Below the pieces are notes generated by a model that saw only the letters and a program-made list of their open reading frames with translations, ran no database searches and was not told the origin of the DNA. The position numbers and the translations under genes are program-made. From NCBI GenBank assembly GCA_019914995.1, contig CM034128.1, positions 6,078,501 to 6,142,500 on the forward strand: a stretch of DNA of 64,000 nt, given 5' to 3'. Source of the stretch: Acanthochlamys bracteata (lineage: Eukaryota; Streptophyta; Magnoliopsida; Pandanales; Velloziaceae). The first letter of the stretch is position 1. Every line of letters begins with the position of its first letter. Shown piece by piece: positions 1-11,175 of the stretch.

Positions 1-1075
1 TTCCGAGTTATGCATCAGAAACGATGTCCGTCCAAAGTGTTTTACTACCTATCGGATGATATAGTTTCTGTTTTTCATTTTTTTGTTGTTTTTGTTGTTG
101 TTAAGGGGGATCTGTCTTGAATAATGATCTTTACCTTATTCCATGTATTGTACTGTACGGTTAACAATGAATCGGTTGGTTGGTTGGCTGAGTTGTATGA
201 TGGCATGGAACCTTCATCCATCTATGCACTTGGTCTTTTTTATTTGCTAAGAACTTTCATAAATGAAAAGAGCATCACTTTGTATCTCTCTATTCCTTGA
301 TCTACAAACCATCGTATTACTATACGCTTTGGTTGTTGGTACCTGGAAAGAATGCAGCAGCAGAACCAATTATCTTGTTCTTTTGTATGACGTGATGATC
401 ATTCCCGCACACTCCACACAATGCGGGAACTACTACGATCTTCGTTAAAACTTTTGTACGATTGATCAATCCTTGTCGGAGCTGCTGCTGTTGCTTGAAA
501 ATGCAATTGTTGCAAACAGAAAGCAGCATAACAGATGGAAGTTTTCATCTGTACTTCCTCTTGCCTCTCTCTCAATCCTGCCGCTCTCCACCGGGAGCTG
601 TTGCTGCTTGCAAGAGGGCAACGACAATTGAGGAGCATTATAATGCATTCCACCAAGTTATAATAAAGATAATTGGACCTATACCAAACTTACTCGGTAA
701 GTACTACTGTGATTGAATATCGTAAGCATGCAATGTTTCATTTCGTTTGCTATCATGAAGTTAGCTATCCGCTGTAGGCAGAGTTGGTATTAGGTATGAA
801 GCCGAAGTGGATGCACAACTGATGAGCGAATATTGGAGTTTGGGAATTGTTTAAGATTGCTTAAAGCAAGAAACCTTTAGTAAAAAAATTTTCATAAGTT
901 AACTTGTTTTAGCTTAAAAAATTATATTTCATAATTCTATGACATACAATTTATCCATAGTTTTTAAATTTATACAAAAAAATTGTTAAGTACTATAAGA
1001 ATTGTTTCGAGAAATAAGAAATAATAGGTAATAGTATGCAATGCCAAATAAGTTCTTAAGCCAAAATTTCATATT
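1..1075. other. Left-edge non-coding stretch
   Basis: I see no supportable gene here. The first 60 or so bases are open in more than one frame, and a T-rich tract follows, so this could be the tail and 3' UTR of a gene lying left of the window, but no protein family is recognisable. The short open frames between 260 and 720 have low-complexity Cys/Ser/Leu-rich translations and no recognisable domain. Confidence 0.35.
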
Positions 1076-1093
1076 TATATATATATTTATATA

Positions 1094-1519
1094 AGGAGAG
1101 ACAGGAGCACTCTCTTCCCTAAAGATACTTTCGCACACTTATAGTTATTTTTTGACCGTGAAGACCTCCAAGTCCAATATTTATTATTGAATATAAACTA
1201 TGAGACAGTAATACGTTGACAACATTTTAACTCAATCGGATCACGAATCGACCTTCATTTAGTCACTTGATCAAGATGACAAAAAATAAAAATATATATA
1301 TTTTGTGAAATTTTACTATTTTTGTCATTTTGATCAAATAGACAGATGGAGGTCGATTCGTAGTCCGATGGAGTTGAAATTTTCTCAGCATACTACTGAT
1401 TCATAGTTCTTCATATCCAGTATAGAAATTGAATTTAAAGATCTCTAAGGCAAAAAAAGACCATGGATGAGCGGGAGTACTTTTAGGAAAGAGAGTGCAT
1501 TTATCATATTCTCTCTCTA
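1094..1519. mobile_element. Palindromic (TA)n-flanked MITE, copy 1
   Basis: The two halves are imperfect reverse complements. The left half has a stretch reading CACTTGATCAAGATGACA near 1263, and the right half answers with GTCATTTTGATCAA near 1324. The ends pair too: CACTCTCTTCCCTAAA on the left against CACTCTCTTTCCTAAA read on the opposite strand on the right. The body is bordered by TA-rich runs (1076-1093 and after 1519). No coding capacity is seen. Similar elements occur near 23.8-25.1, 33.8 and 62.2-63.2 kb, so this is a repeat family. A transcript of it would form a long hairpin. The superfamily is not assigned. Confidence 0.75.
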
Positions 1520-1534
1520 TACATATATGGAAAA

Positions 1535-1720
1535 AAATATGTACACATTGCCATATTATTGGCTCACATTGGTCCATCTAAAGTGCATAAAAAGTTTAAA
1601 ATATAGTTTATATAATTGAATATGAAAAACTATGAGTCATGAAGATGCGGACAAATTATCATATCCAATGATAGAGATTAGATTTTGATCTCGAAAACTA
1701 GGTGAGCTCGAAACTGACAA
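1535..1720. repeat. Partial derivative of the palindromic MITE family
   Basis: A short stretch repeats internal landmarks of the palindromic family, such as a TATGAAAAACTATGAGTC segment and a nearby TATCCAATGATAGAGATT segment. The central GATCAA palindrome is missing. It looks like an internally deleted copy next to copy 1. The boundaries are uncertain. Confidence 0.4.
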
Positions 1721-2039
1721 CCAGCATAGGGGAAACACAAATCCTAACAAGCCAAATACTGAGATAGCATTGGCCGTAACTTTTTACTTGCTTATTGATC
1801 TTCTCCGATTTTGTTGCTAACGTGTCATAGTAAATTACAGCCAATGCTATGGAAGGATTGTTAGATTAAGCATAAAGTATAATAGGTCAAGCTAATCAAT
1901 TTGGAGCAGTGGTAGGAGTGCCAATGATCTAAACATATTTTTAAATTCATCTTACTGGTGTGTTTTTTATCTAAAAAACTCAGTAGTAAAGAAGATATTT
2001 TTTATGTTTGAATTTGAATATAAGATGAAACTGCATTTT

Positions 2040-3420
2040 TAGTGTGAAAAGTTCCATTGACGCTGTGATATTTGGACTTCCTAGACAACTCCTTCCCTTA
2101 TAGACACTCATTAAAAATCAACAATCATGATAAAGGCGCTCATTCTCACTGTTTTGATGCAGGCATTTAATATTGAAAGAAATTTCCCCAAATTCTTATG
2201 TGTTCTCACTTCTCGTCAATCTTTTTGTCAAAACTATTCTCTCCCTAGTCGCAAATTTTGTTCCTGTTGAACTAAGCGAAATCAAATCTGCAATATGAAT
2301 ATCACCTTTGGTCTTGATTCTGGCTTGGCTACACCTCCCTCAAATAGATCCAGAGAGATCTCGTTACGTTGTGGCTCGGTTATGCCTCTTTCCACACTTA
2401 CGGCACGCTCTAAAATGTCTCAAGTCTTGATTTTGTTTTAGTTAAAGCAGCCCTCCGGATGGATTAAGTAAGATGTCGATTTTGCATCGTGGCTAGGCTA
2501 CACCTTTCCCCTACTCACTGCACGGTCCGAAAATCATGTCAAGTCTTGATTTCAGCTCGGCCATGAAAACCTCGGGATTGTGTGAGCAAGATCACTATAG
2601 ATTGTCAGTTAATTTTGATGGATTTGTTTGATGTTGGTTAATTTGTTTTGACATCATCGTTTCTCTCATTAGTTCGAGTTAGACATTTGCTTATGAAACC
2701 AACCTGCTTCACAATTTCGGCAACATATATTAAATAAGTCATTTAGGTAAAACTATCCACAAATTTTAATATTATAAAAAATAGTCAACTCAAAACTGAT
2801 ACACTATAAAAAATTAATACACCAAAATCAAAATTAATATACCATACAGAAAAATCAACTCACAACTAGTACACCATAAAATAATCAACCAAAATTTAAG
2901 CATATCAACAAAAATAAAAATTGATTATCTGAAATTGACATCTCACTCGATCAATTTGGAGGATTTCATAGCCGAGCTAGAATCGACACCAGAAATGATT
3001 TTCGAACTGTGACGCGAATGAGTGGGCAGATGTAGCTGAGCCAGACGCGAAATTAGGATCTCACTCGATCCATCCGGATGGGAGCTATGTCGAGCCGTAA
3101 TTGAAACTGGAGATGATTTTTGAGCCGCGGCTTGAGAGTGGAAGGAGGCATAACAAGGTGAAAAATCGAGATTTCTTTCGATCCACTAGGGGGAGGTGTA
3201 GCCGAGCCAGTTTGAGCTCAGAGATGATTTTCGAGCTACAGGATCTCGATTTCACTTGGTTTGATGGGAAGAGAATTTGTGGTGAGGATGAGAGAAATAT
3301 TGGAGAAAAAAGAAGAAGGATTTGTTTTACTCTTTAGTGTATGCATCATAGCTATTGTGATGATGAGTGTCTACATCATATTCATTAATTTTTATGATTA
3401 TAGAAAAGAGAACGACCATA
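2040..3420. mobile_element. Foldback-type element with long repeated arms
   Basis: Arms of roughly 500 bases (about 2100-2640 and 2930-3400) are inverted copies of each other around a loop near 2640-2930. On the left CTGGCTTGGCTACACCTCC (2320) pairs with the complement of GGGAGGTGTAGCCGAGCCAG (3191). On the left CCGGATGGATTAAGTAAGAT (2455) pairs with the complement of a segment near 3056-3080. Identity is roughly 70% by eye. Each arm also carries tandem units of about 110 bases; the right arm has three, around 2948, 3056 and 3172, each with a GAGATGATTTTCGAG-like core. No transposase is seen. Candidates are a foldback (FB) element or a non-autonomous MULE with long terminal inverted repeats. 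Confidence 0.65.
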
Positions 3421-3617
3421 TACTTCTTATATAGCTATATACATAGAGAGATTATATATATTTTTTATACATGCTTTCCTAGTTTTCTCCCATGGAGTTG
3501 TCATCTTCTTTTTTTCTTTCTTTTTTTTTTTTTTTTAAAATAGTTTTGGTGATTGCTTACAATATTGATAACCGTTTTAAGAAACCTCTTTCATGTCTTG
3601 AACCACGCCATTATGGT

Positions 3618-4107
3618 TAGGGGTGGCAATTCGAATTTTTGGGTCAATTTTGGATCGACCAATATAATAATTAGATCAAAATATTTCAACCCTAACTCGA
3701 CTCATTTATTTATATAGGTTAAATTTGTCAATCATAATCCAACATATTTAATAACTGGATAGAACTCAGATCGATCCATTTAATAAAATAATTAAAATAA
3801 ACATTATAAACATTAATGTCTAATAATAATATATAAAATTATTAGTTATGATATATCTAAAAGAAAAAATATTAATTTTGATAAAATTTATAAATTAAAT
3901 AAAAGCTATTATTCAAAATAATTTTTAATTATTAAATGATATATATTATATAAATAGTTGTATAGATTAAACGGGTTAATTTTAGATCAACTTGAACCCG
4001 ATCCGAAATTGTTTATTTTTCGGTTCAATTTTGGATCGACTCGAAAGTGTCCCGAACACGACTTTTTCTGGTCAAATTTTGAGTCGCGTCTGAATTTGCC
4101 ACACCTA
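3618..4107. mobile_element. hAT-type MITE with 8-bp target duplication
   Basis: The left end is TAGGGGTGGCAA and the right end is TTGCCACACCTA, which reads TAGGTGTGGCAA on the other strand, so the terminal inverted repeats match at 11 of 12 positions. The flanks ATTATGGT (3610-3617) and ATTTTGGT (4108-4115) match at 7 of 8 bases, the 8-bp duplication size typical of hAT elements. The inside is AT-rich, with inverted GGTCAATTTTGGATCGA-like segments near both ends. An open frame of about 60 codons inside is not a gene. It is a short non-autonomous element of about 490 bases. Confidence 0.8.
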
Positions 4108-4435
4108 ATTTTGGTAGCTGTGGTTGTGCTTCTAACTTAAGCTAAGGTATCTAATAATTACATTGTTGACTTTTATTTTACATGTTTCACTATTAGATGC
4201 ATGGGATGTTTGGATCAAATAAATTTGAGAAAATTTTCTTTTAGATCTTTTGAGAATTCAAATTATCATTAAGGCCCCCCACAACTAAGGGGCAAAATGA
4301 TATAGAATTTGACCTTTTCCCGTATCCTTCCCTAGTAGATCGATTTGACCAAGCCCTATTTTTTAGATTAAAAACATATACATATAGTAATTTGATGACA
4401 TAAATTTATTAGTATTGTAAAAGCAATCTGTGCAA

Positions 4436-5300
4436 TATTAACTCAAGAGGGGCGTTGAATTGAGTTATTGTAAAATTAATCCGAAACAGTTCACTATTCA
4501 AAAAGTAATCACTGAATAGTTAACTGTCAGTCAATTGGAAGATTATGGATGAGTGAGTGAACGTTAACTGTATCCTGCACCGAAGAGTTGCACAATATAT
4601 TTTAAACAAATTAATCTAAAGTGCTAAGAATTACAAACTAGTCAGTACACCGAGAATTTTTACATGGTTTGGTACTGTGGCACATACGTCCAGGTCACTT
4701 AACACCGTAAGTGAAATATACTAATGTTGAGCCAACGTACAATTAACCGAGACTTGGTGTTTCGCAAACACCTCCATGTCAACCGAATCTCCTCGTAAGG
4801 ACAACTCCAACAAGCCTTCTGGACTTCGCAAAGTCCCTTCGACAACAACCATGGACGCCTTTGAAAAGGCCTAACACAAACCCGCTAACTTAATCTAGAC
4901 TAGCAAACCGAGGACTCGTAAGTTCTCTAATCTCTCACAAGGTTACAACTGTTTTACAAGGTTAAGCTCAAAAGATCTCTTTAACAATGATTTCTAATTC
5001 ACGTCAAGAAAGCTTTAAGAGATCTTACCAAAGAAAGCAAGAACTAAAGCTCAAAGTAAGTACTTGGTTTAATAGTGTTCTTCTTGAATGGTAGCAAGGT
5101 AGTGGCTCGGTCTTGTGCACTAAAAATTGTATGAGTTATTTTTCTTAGTGTCCTCAATGCTACAGCCATATAGATGTCTTCTCAAGATCAGATCTGCTGC
5201 AACGAGTGAATCTTCCAATGGTTAGTAAGAATGTAAGGGCAAGATCAAAGTAAAACGGCTAGTAAAGTGTTTTTTCAGTTGTTGCTACTCTGAAAATTTC
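4436..5300. repeat. LTR-like repeat fragment
   Basis: The segment begins with TTAACTCAAGAGGGG near 4439, followed by a GAATTGAGTTA stretch. The same opening appears at 32382, where a longer LTR-like unit follows. A TTTTTACATGGTTTGG block near 4656 resembles the ACGTGGTTCG block common in plant LTRs. No protein-coding remnant adjoins it. It may be part of a solo LTR; the right end was not found. Confidence 0.4.
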
Positions 5301-6600
5301 TCCAATTATTTCCTTCCTTGCCATTGCTATTTGATGTGGATCTCATCTGTTATACCTCAGGAACACGTCTTCAAAATCTCAAGTGAATTGGACATCATAT
5401 AATGCCTCAAAACAATCCAACGGTCTAAGTACTTCCTAGGTTTTCTGTTGACATGTCATCTAAATTTTGTGGCAGATTTCTTCTAAGAACCAGTATGTTT
5501 TCTTTCCATAGAAATAATCCTCTCCGATCTGTATCTAAAGATAATATTCAAATTCAAACGGATGGTTAAGATATGAGTGTTTGAATTAGATAGTGTAGGA
5601 GATATATGCACGTTAGATTTTTTCCATCTTTATAGATTTTCTTGATATCTTCCAATATCCTCACCATAAAATCTAAAGATAAATATTTTAATATATTTTT
5701 TATTGATCTAGTCTCTTCTGAAATCAGCTGCAACTATTTGGCATGAGTAGGGAACCACAAATAATTCAGGCACACTCATAACTATATGGTTGAATCCAGT
5801 CTAAAATGCATTCTGTCTGTTCACTTTGAAGATTTTTCTAGACTTTATTAGTGGATAATATCACCTCAAATTTGAATTGTAAATAGATCCTTGAGTCAGC
5901 TTCCAGTAGAAAAAATCGGATCTCCAAAATATAGCTCGAGCTGAGAGATATTGAATTTGCACGTTATGGTCTAGATCGGATTTACTCGGTTGCATCTAGA
6001 AATGGCAGGTGCAAAATAGCGAGTTTTTCTGATTTTTTTTAAGATTCGTTTCTTCATGGAATAATCTGAATTTTGGATTATAGAAACTTCAAGATGTCTT
6101 CTGTCCATAGAAAAAATCTGATATCCAAAATTGCTTCTGAGCTGATAGATATAATATTTGCTATTTGACGTGTCAATATGCTATCCAGTTGATCCAGTGA
6201 TGTTTGGTAATGTGACCAGCGAACTTTATAGAATTTTCCTATCTTCGATACTTGATGGAATTTCATTCTTTTGGTCACCATTTATTTTGTGTCAAGCTAT
6301 CTTTGAAATACTATTAGGAGATCTCCGTTTGGTGCCGTGAGTAGAAAAATATACATGTTCAAAGATGGCATATTGGCAAAGTCTTAACACATGGCGGAGG
6401 ATGGAGTGTATTTAACCTGTATAATTTAATTTCAAGAATGAAAGGATATGAGCCATTAGAACAAATGGCACGATATAAGTAAATAATGAAAACTACTTAG
6501 CGCTATATACTATAAAGAATTGTATTCAATGAATTGTTTTTTTATTGATATGAGCACATATATATACACTAGAAGTTTTCAAAAATTAAATATTTCTAAA
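5301..6600. other. Non-coding stretch with a diverged direct repeat
   Basis: No gene is recognised. A segment beginning AGAAAAAATCGGATCTCC near 5909 recurs diverged as AGAAAAAATCTGATATCC near 6110, about 200 bases apart. This could be the tail of the LTR-like repeat that starts near 4.4 kb. Confidence 0.35.
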
Positions 6601-6614
6601 ATCAATTCAAAGAT

Positions 6615-7462
6615 TGGATTGCGGCCTAAGTACACCGCGTTAGGCAGTGGTAGAGGTGGAGTTATTTTTTTTACCTGCCCAGTCAACATTTGAGAATGCA
6701 TACAAAGATAGATGTGATTCATGATATAAAATTAATCCGTGATTCAGTGTACCATGTAGATAGCGAAGGAGGCATTTGACGGCTGTCCAATGCTCAGTTG
6801 TTGGCCGATGCATGAATTGAGAGAGTTTGTTCACTGCAAATACAATATCCGGTCGTGTGAGAGACAGATATTGAAGGCTCCCAACTACCGTTCGAAATTA
6901 TGTTGGATCAGATAAAACTGTGCCGGCATGAAGTGTCAATGTTGGACTGATAGATAAGGGAGTCATAATAGGTTTGGCATCGACCATTTTAGTTTTGACA
7001 AAGAGATTGCTAATGTACCATCATTGAGAGAGAATAAGACCATGGTTGTGTGGAATAACCTCAGTATCAAGGAAGAATGACTATGGCCTAAAATCTTTCA
7101 GTGAGAATCATTGGACAAGAAACTTCACAAATTATTTTACCATATTCTGGCTGTCTCCTGTAATGATCAGGTCATCAATATAGATAAGTAAGTAAATGAG
7201 ATGCCCATCTGTATTAAGAATAAAAAGTGAGGTGTCTGCATGAGAGTTGATGAAGGCAGAGTCAAGTAAAAATATTTTGAGCTCGTAATACCAAGCTCGT
7301 GGTGCTTATTTGATACCATAAATAGTTTTAAAAAGTTTGCAAACATGAGTAGAAAAATCTGGATCAATAAATCAGGATGGTTGAGTCATGTAGACGTTTT
7401 TATATAGGTGTTCTTAAAGAAATGTAGTATTAACATCAATCTGTCTATACTGCAATGTTTCG
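6615..7462 (-). pseudogene. Ty1/Copia retrotransposon pol remnant (RT to RNase H)
   Basis: Read on the minus strand, pieces of a Copia polyprotein appear in the right order. Around 7460-7400 a piece resembles the QLDVNNAFL motif. Near 7330 is a degraded counterpart of YGLKQAPRAW. The reverse-transcriptase active-site region follows near 7190, where the usual YVDD reads as an IYIDD-like stretch in one frame. The RNase H entry is clearest: [15 protein letters not shown] and LRYLHGTL at about 6830-6750. A V-Y-L-G-R-N-P-like segment ends it. Frame changes and stops break it, and no gag, integrase or flanking LTR was found. It is dead sequence kept as a fragment. Confidence 0.8.
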
Positions 7463-7983
7463 CAAGAGTGAAGCAATTGTATGTTACAACTGTTGGACTG
7501 ACCCCCCTAGCACTCTTTTGCACTAATAGATGCATAGCATTTCTTATGCAGCCTTCTTACAAAGACCATAGATGATCATGTTGTATGTAACTATATTTGG
7601 TTGATAAGTATTATCTTCTAGCAGCATTTTCTTGTGCAGCTGGAGACCCATGCTTGCTTAGCCTCCTCTCGAGAGACCACCATAAATAATATTGTTGTCT
7701 TAGAATTCCCTGAACTTTTTCTTGGAATAAAAATTTTCTTATGCTATTAACGATATGTCTGAATAGAAAAATATAAATAGTATAGATAAGAGTAAGACTA
7801 AACCAAAAAAAATTATTAGAATAGAGATAAAAAGAATGTCGAGACAAAATATGCAATACAAAAGATTATTGGCAAAATATGCAATCTGCATTAAGTATGA
7901 TAGAACAAGACTAAGAAAACACACCAAACTCTCAAAGAAAAGTTAGGTTAAGTATAGTGATTTATCAAATAAAAATTTTCAAC
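7463..7983. other. Non-coding stretch
   Basis: Nothing supportable is seen. Open frames on the minus strand between 7611 and 7927 are rich in Phe, Leu and Ile from AT-rich DNA and show no domain. Confidence 0.3.
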
Positions 7984-8491
7984 TAGAAGTGACAATATAT
8001 GACTCAATTTTCGAACACAATTCGTAATCGATTCCGGGTTGATACTAGACAGACATGGATTAGTTTAGGATCAATTCGGAATTGAAATATTTCGTGTTAG
8101 TTTCAAATTGATCCAAAATTAATCAATTTAATTCGTGTAATATTTGTATAATATATATTAGTTAGTAATAAACTAAATGTAGAATAATGAGATTGACTTG
8201 AATAAACTCTATATTTTTTGTTTAGTTTATCATATTTTGGTTAATTTTTTCCTTAATTTATAGATTTTGTTAAACTTATGTTAGTAGTTGGCTTTTTCTA
8301 TTATTGTTAGAAGTTAAATTTTGTATTCTCTTTTTAATAATTATGATTATTATGGATCAATTGAATTTAATTTGATTATTAAATAAATTGAGTTAGATTT
8401 GATAAATAGTGGATTAGAATTGATCGATTGTGATCCGATTATTATGTAGCTCGACCTCAATCTAACATATTAACTCTTGTTGTCTTCCCTA
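7984..8491. mobile_element. Possible degenerate hAT-type MITE
   Basis: The left end TAGAAGTGACAA resembles the complement of the right end, which reads TAGGGAAGACAA; both fit a TAGGGGTGNCAA-like terminus. The interior is AT-rich and carries GGATCAATTCGG and GATTGTGATCCG-like segments similar in style to the element at 3618. The 8-bp flanks do not match, so the assignment is tentative. Confidence 0.4.
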
Positions 8492-9862
8492 ATTGTTTCT
8501 TAAAAAAAAAAGAAATTCTTATGAGGATAAATTCCAATACTCTTATGCTTTCAATAGATTATTAAAACACAATGCCAAATTTTAAAATAGTTTGTTGATA
8601 TTTTATTTATTAGAAATAGTTTTAATGGCTGTTTAATTAATCATTAATAGGTTGTATATCACTGTTAAAAAATATGTATGCATACCACGTTCCAGTTAAG
8701 ACATGTGCAAGTTAATTTTAAGTAGTGAAGTATAGAGTGGGCGTTTGGCATTTTAAAATTATTTTTTTAATCACTTTCTGAACTAATTGCATATATACTT
8801 TCCAGGTCACGAACGCATTAGGGGATTGCATATCGATGCCTTTCAGCCTCCCTCGTCCATCAAAGTAAGTAATAGTATTTTGAATTTCATTTGGGCACAT
8901 GCATAAATATCGAGGCAGTCAGGGAAAGGCAAAGGCAATGGCAGGCACTTTCTCTTCTTTTGCTCCAAATTCTATGTTATAACTTTACACACGCAATTGT
9001 ACTTGCATGTATTTTTGAAGTTACTTCAAGTTTGCCGGCCGATTTTAGATATTACTTTGCCTGCAGCGAAATCATAGTACTACAGTAGTGTCTTTGGCAT
9101 TTGCAATTACATATACCCATAAGTAGGAATGCTTGTTGTATAAACGGAAGGTAGAAGAGTGAACAAATTGTTTGCCAATTGATTGGTCGATTTATAGTTC
9201 GTAGTTGGCGTGACGCACAGATGTCAGATGATGCAGTGTACCTGATCCATCAGTCGAGATTAATTAATTTCATGGCATTTAAATGGTTGACTGACTTCGT
9301 TCACAATGAATTCACATACTTACTGCAGTATGCGTGCAGTGGCAAAGGAGTCCTGCTTTCTTAACACGAAGAACCGAACAGAGTTAGTGCGTGTTTATCT
9401 TTTAGATGAAGTGAGTAAAATGAATCTTTTGAAAATCAGTTTAAAAAATAAAAATTAAAATTAAAAATATTTATAAAAAATAAAATTATATATTAATTTA
9501 ATATTTATATAAATTTTAAAAAAATTTTAAAAAATTTATTAATAAAAATTTTTATTTAATTTATATATATATTTTATATTAAAAATAAATTTAGAATGTC
9601 TGCACCTCTGTCTCCAATCTGTATACTATATAACTAGTCCCTTCTTTTTATCTGTTTTCTTGTTGACAGTGCTTTTGATTCGATGTGCGTCTGTGAAAAG
9701 AGGACACGGGCTTCTGGCTCAGTGAGTTACTTTCTTCTTTATTTTCCTTTCCTTTTTGTCTGCGGTAGACTTGAGATGAGACTTGGTGGAGCGGCAGATG
9801 GTGGACCTGGCAATCACAAACGCAGTTCGGGACATAAAACTTGAAATAGTACAAGCACCTAC
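8492..9862. other. Non-coding AT-rich stretch
   Basis: No gene is recognised. A segment starting near 9387 (GTGCGTGTTTATC) resembles the end of the Tourist-like MITE at 9863 and is followed by similar AT-rich filler to about 9590, so it may be a copy that lost its right end. Confidence 0.35.
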
Positions 9863-10103
9863 GGGCGTGTTTACCTAAGGGTGGAAGTGGAGTTTTGAGG
9901 AAATAAATTTAAAAAATAAAATAAAAAATAAAAAATATTTAATAAAAAATAAAATTTTATATTAATTATATATTTTTAGTAAGTTTTAAATTTGAATTTT
10001 TAAAAAAATTTTATTGATAAAAAAATTTATTTTAATTTTTATAAGTATTTATGTGAAATTTGAGTTTAAAGGAAGTGGAGTTTAGGTGTTGGTAAACACG
10101 CCC
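9863..10103. mobile_element. Tourist-like MITE with perfect 13-bp TIRs
   Basis: The left end GGGCGTGTTTACC (9863-9875) and the right end GGTAAACACGCCC (10091-10103) are perfect reverse complements. TAC flanks both ends, giving a 3-bp target duplication. Length (241 bases), AT-rich filler and the GGGCGTGTTT-type terminus fit the PIF/Harbinger-derived Tourist class, though the usual duplication is TTA or TAA. Perfect ends suggest a fairly recent insertion compared with the other elements here. Confidence 0.85.
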
Positions 10104-10124
10104 TACGTGAGAGATACAAATTAA

Positions 10125-10384
10125 GGGGTGCGTTTGTTTTTTCTTTCCCCAAACAAAATTTTTCAATTTTTTATTTTATAATTTTTAATATATATTTTAT
10201 AAATATTTAAAATATTTATTTAAAAATTTAAAAATTGTAAAAAAATTTTATGTAATAAAATTTTTTAATTATATGTTTTTATTATTTTTTTAGAAGTGAA
10301 AAAAAATAAAACTTATTTTTTAAAAAAATAAAATATTTTTAATTTTAAAAAATTTTTATTTCATATGTAATTTCAAACACATTC
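10125..10384. mobile_element. Second Tourist-like MITE, TAA target duplication
   Basis: The left end GGGGTGCGTTTG and the right end CAAACACATTC (GAATGTGTTTG on the other strand) form imperfect terminal inverted repeats. TAA flanks both sides (10122-10124 and 10385-10387), matching the PIF/Harbinger target preference. The inside is almost pure A and T. It lies only 21 bases after the previous MITE and about 270 bases upstream of the PSK start codon. Confidence 0.7.
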
Positions 10385-10656
10385 TAAAAAATAATATTTT
10401 CATGGCGTCTTTATCTGCTACAGTTGATGTTTGCAACTGTAGCAGTGGTTCTGGTAGTGCGCATGCATTTATATCTTAGCTTCCCCTAACCCAATCCTTG
10501 CTCATCTCTTTCGTTCAGTCTCCATTTTTTCCTTTTTCCACTATTATTAATTTCATTCAATTCAGTATTGCTAGCTCCATCTATCCATCCATCGATCTTT
10601 TGCCCAAATTTCCGCACAGAGAGAATCACACTAGCTGCCAAACTAAAGCGCAGGTC

Positions 10657-11175
10657 ATGAGATGGCGCAGAGGCAGTTCTCCAACCTTTTGTTTAATCCT
10701 ATTCCTCCTCGTTGCCGTCCCCATGGTAGCTACCGCAGCTGCAAGTCGAATCACCCATCGGCTACATCAACAAGCTAAGCACAATGTTCTTCTATATATC
10801 TTCGTATAAATCACGTTCTGCTAGCTAGTATGCATCTATGGTATTTTCTATTTCTCGTAAGCTAGTTAATCGTTCAATTTCTTCCTCCATGCCAAGTGGA
10901 AGATGATGATGATGTGTTCAAACAAGTGGATACTCATTTTGAGGATGGAGAATTTTTCGGAGATGCCTCGCTACCGGTTAGTTAATGTGCACATGAAGGA
11001 CATATATACATATATATTTTCATGTAAATATGGATAAAGTTAATTAATATATAGCATGGTGATGGATATATTGCAGAGCAGCAGCAACGATGAAGAAGAC
11101 AAGAAATACATGGAGAGGAGGATGATGGGGAAGGCACACTTGGACTACATCTACACTCAGCATATCAATCCCTAA
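10657..11175 (+). CDS. PSK: Phytosulfokine precursor (secreted peptide hormone)
   Basis: Precursor of phytosulfokine, the disulfated pentapeptide that promotes cell growth through a plasma-membrane receptor kinase. Proposed exons are 10657-10774, 10897-10976 and 11077-11175, giving 98 residues, a usual length for the family. Residues 1-30 form a signal peptide: MRWRR, a long hydrophobic core, then ATAAAS. Residues 40-66 are acidic. The hormone YIYTQ is at residues 90-94, preceded by HLD, whose Asp is needed for tyrosine sulfation, and followed by HINP. Exon 2 ends CCG|GTTAGT and exon 3 follows TTGCAG. Oddities: the exon 1 donor reads AAG|CTAAGC where GT is expected, yet this is the only junction that keeps frame; and the usual Cys just before the RR(M/T) segment is absent (KKYMERR). 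The start was chosen because the signal peptide begins there. Confidence 0.85.

Noticed and set aside
1-120. C-terminal exon of a gene left of the window
   Set aside because: Two frames are open for 20-40 codons, but neither shows a known protein end; only a 3' UTR-like T-rich tract supports it.
9387-9600. Complete Tourist-like MITE
   Set aside because: The left end GTGCGTGTTTATC fits, but no matching right end exists before unrelated sequence.
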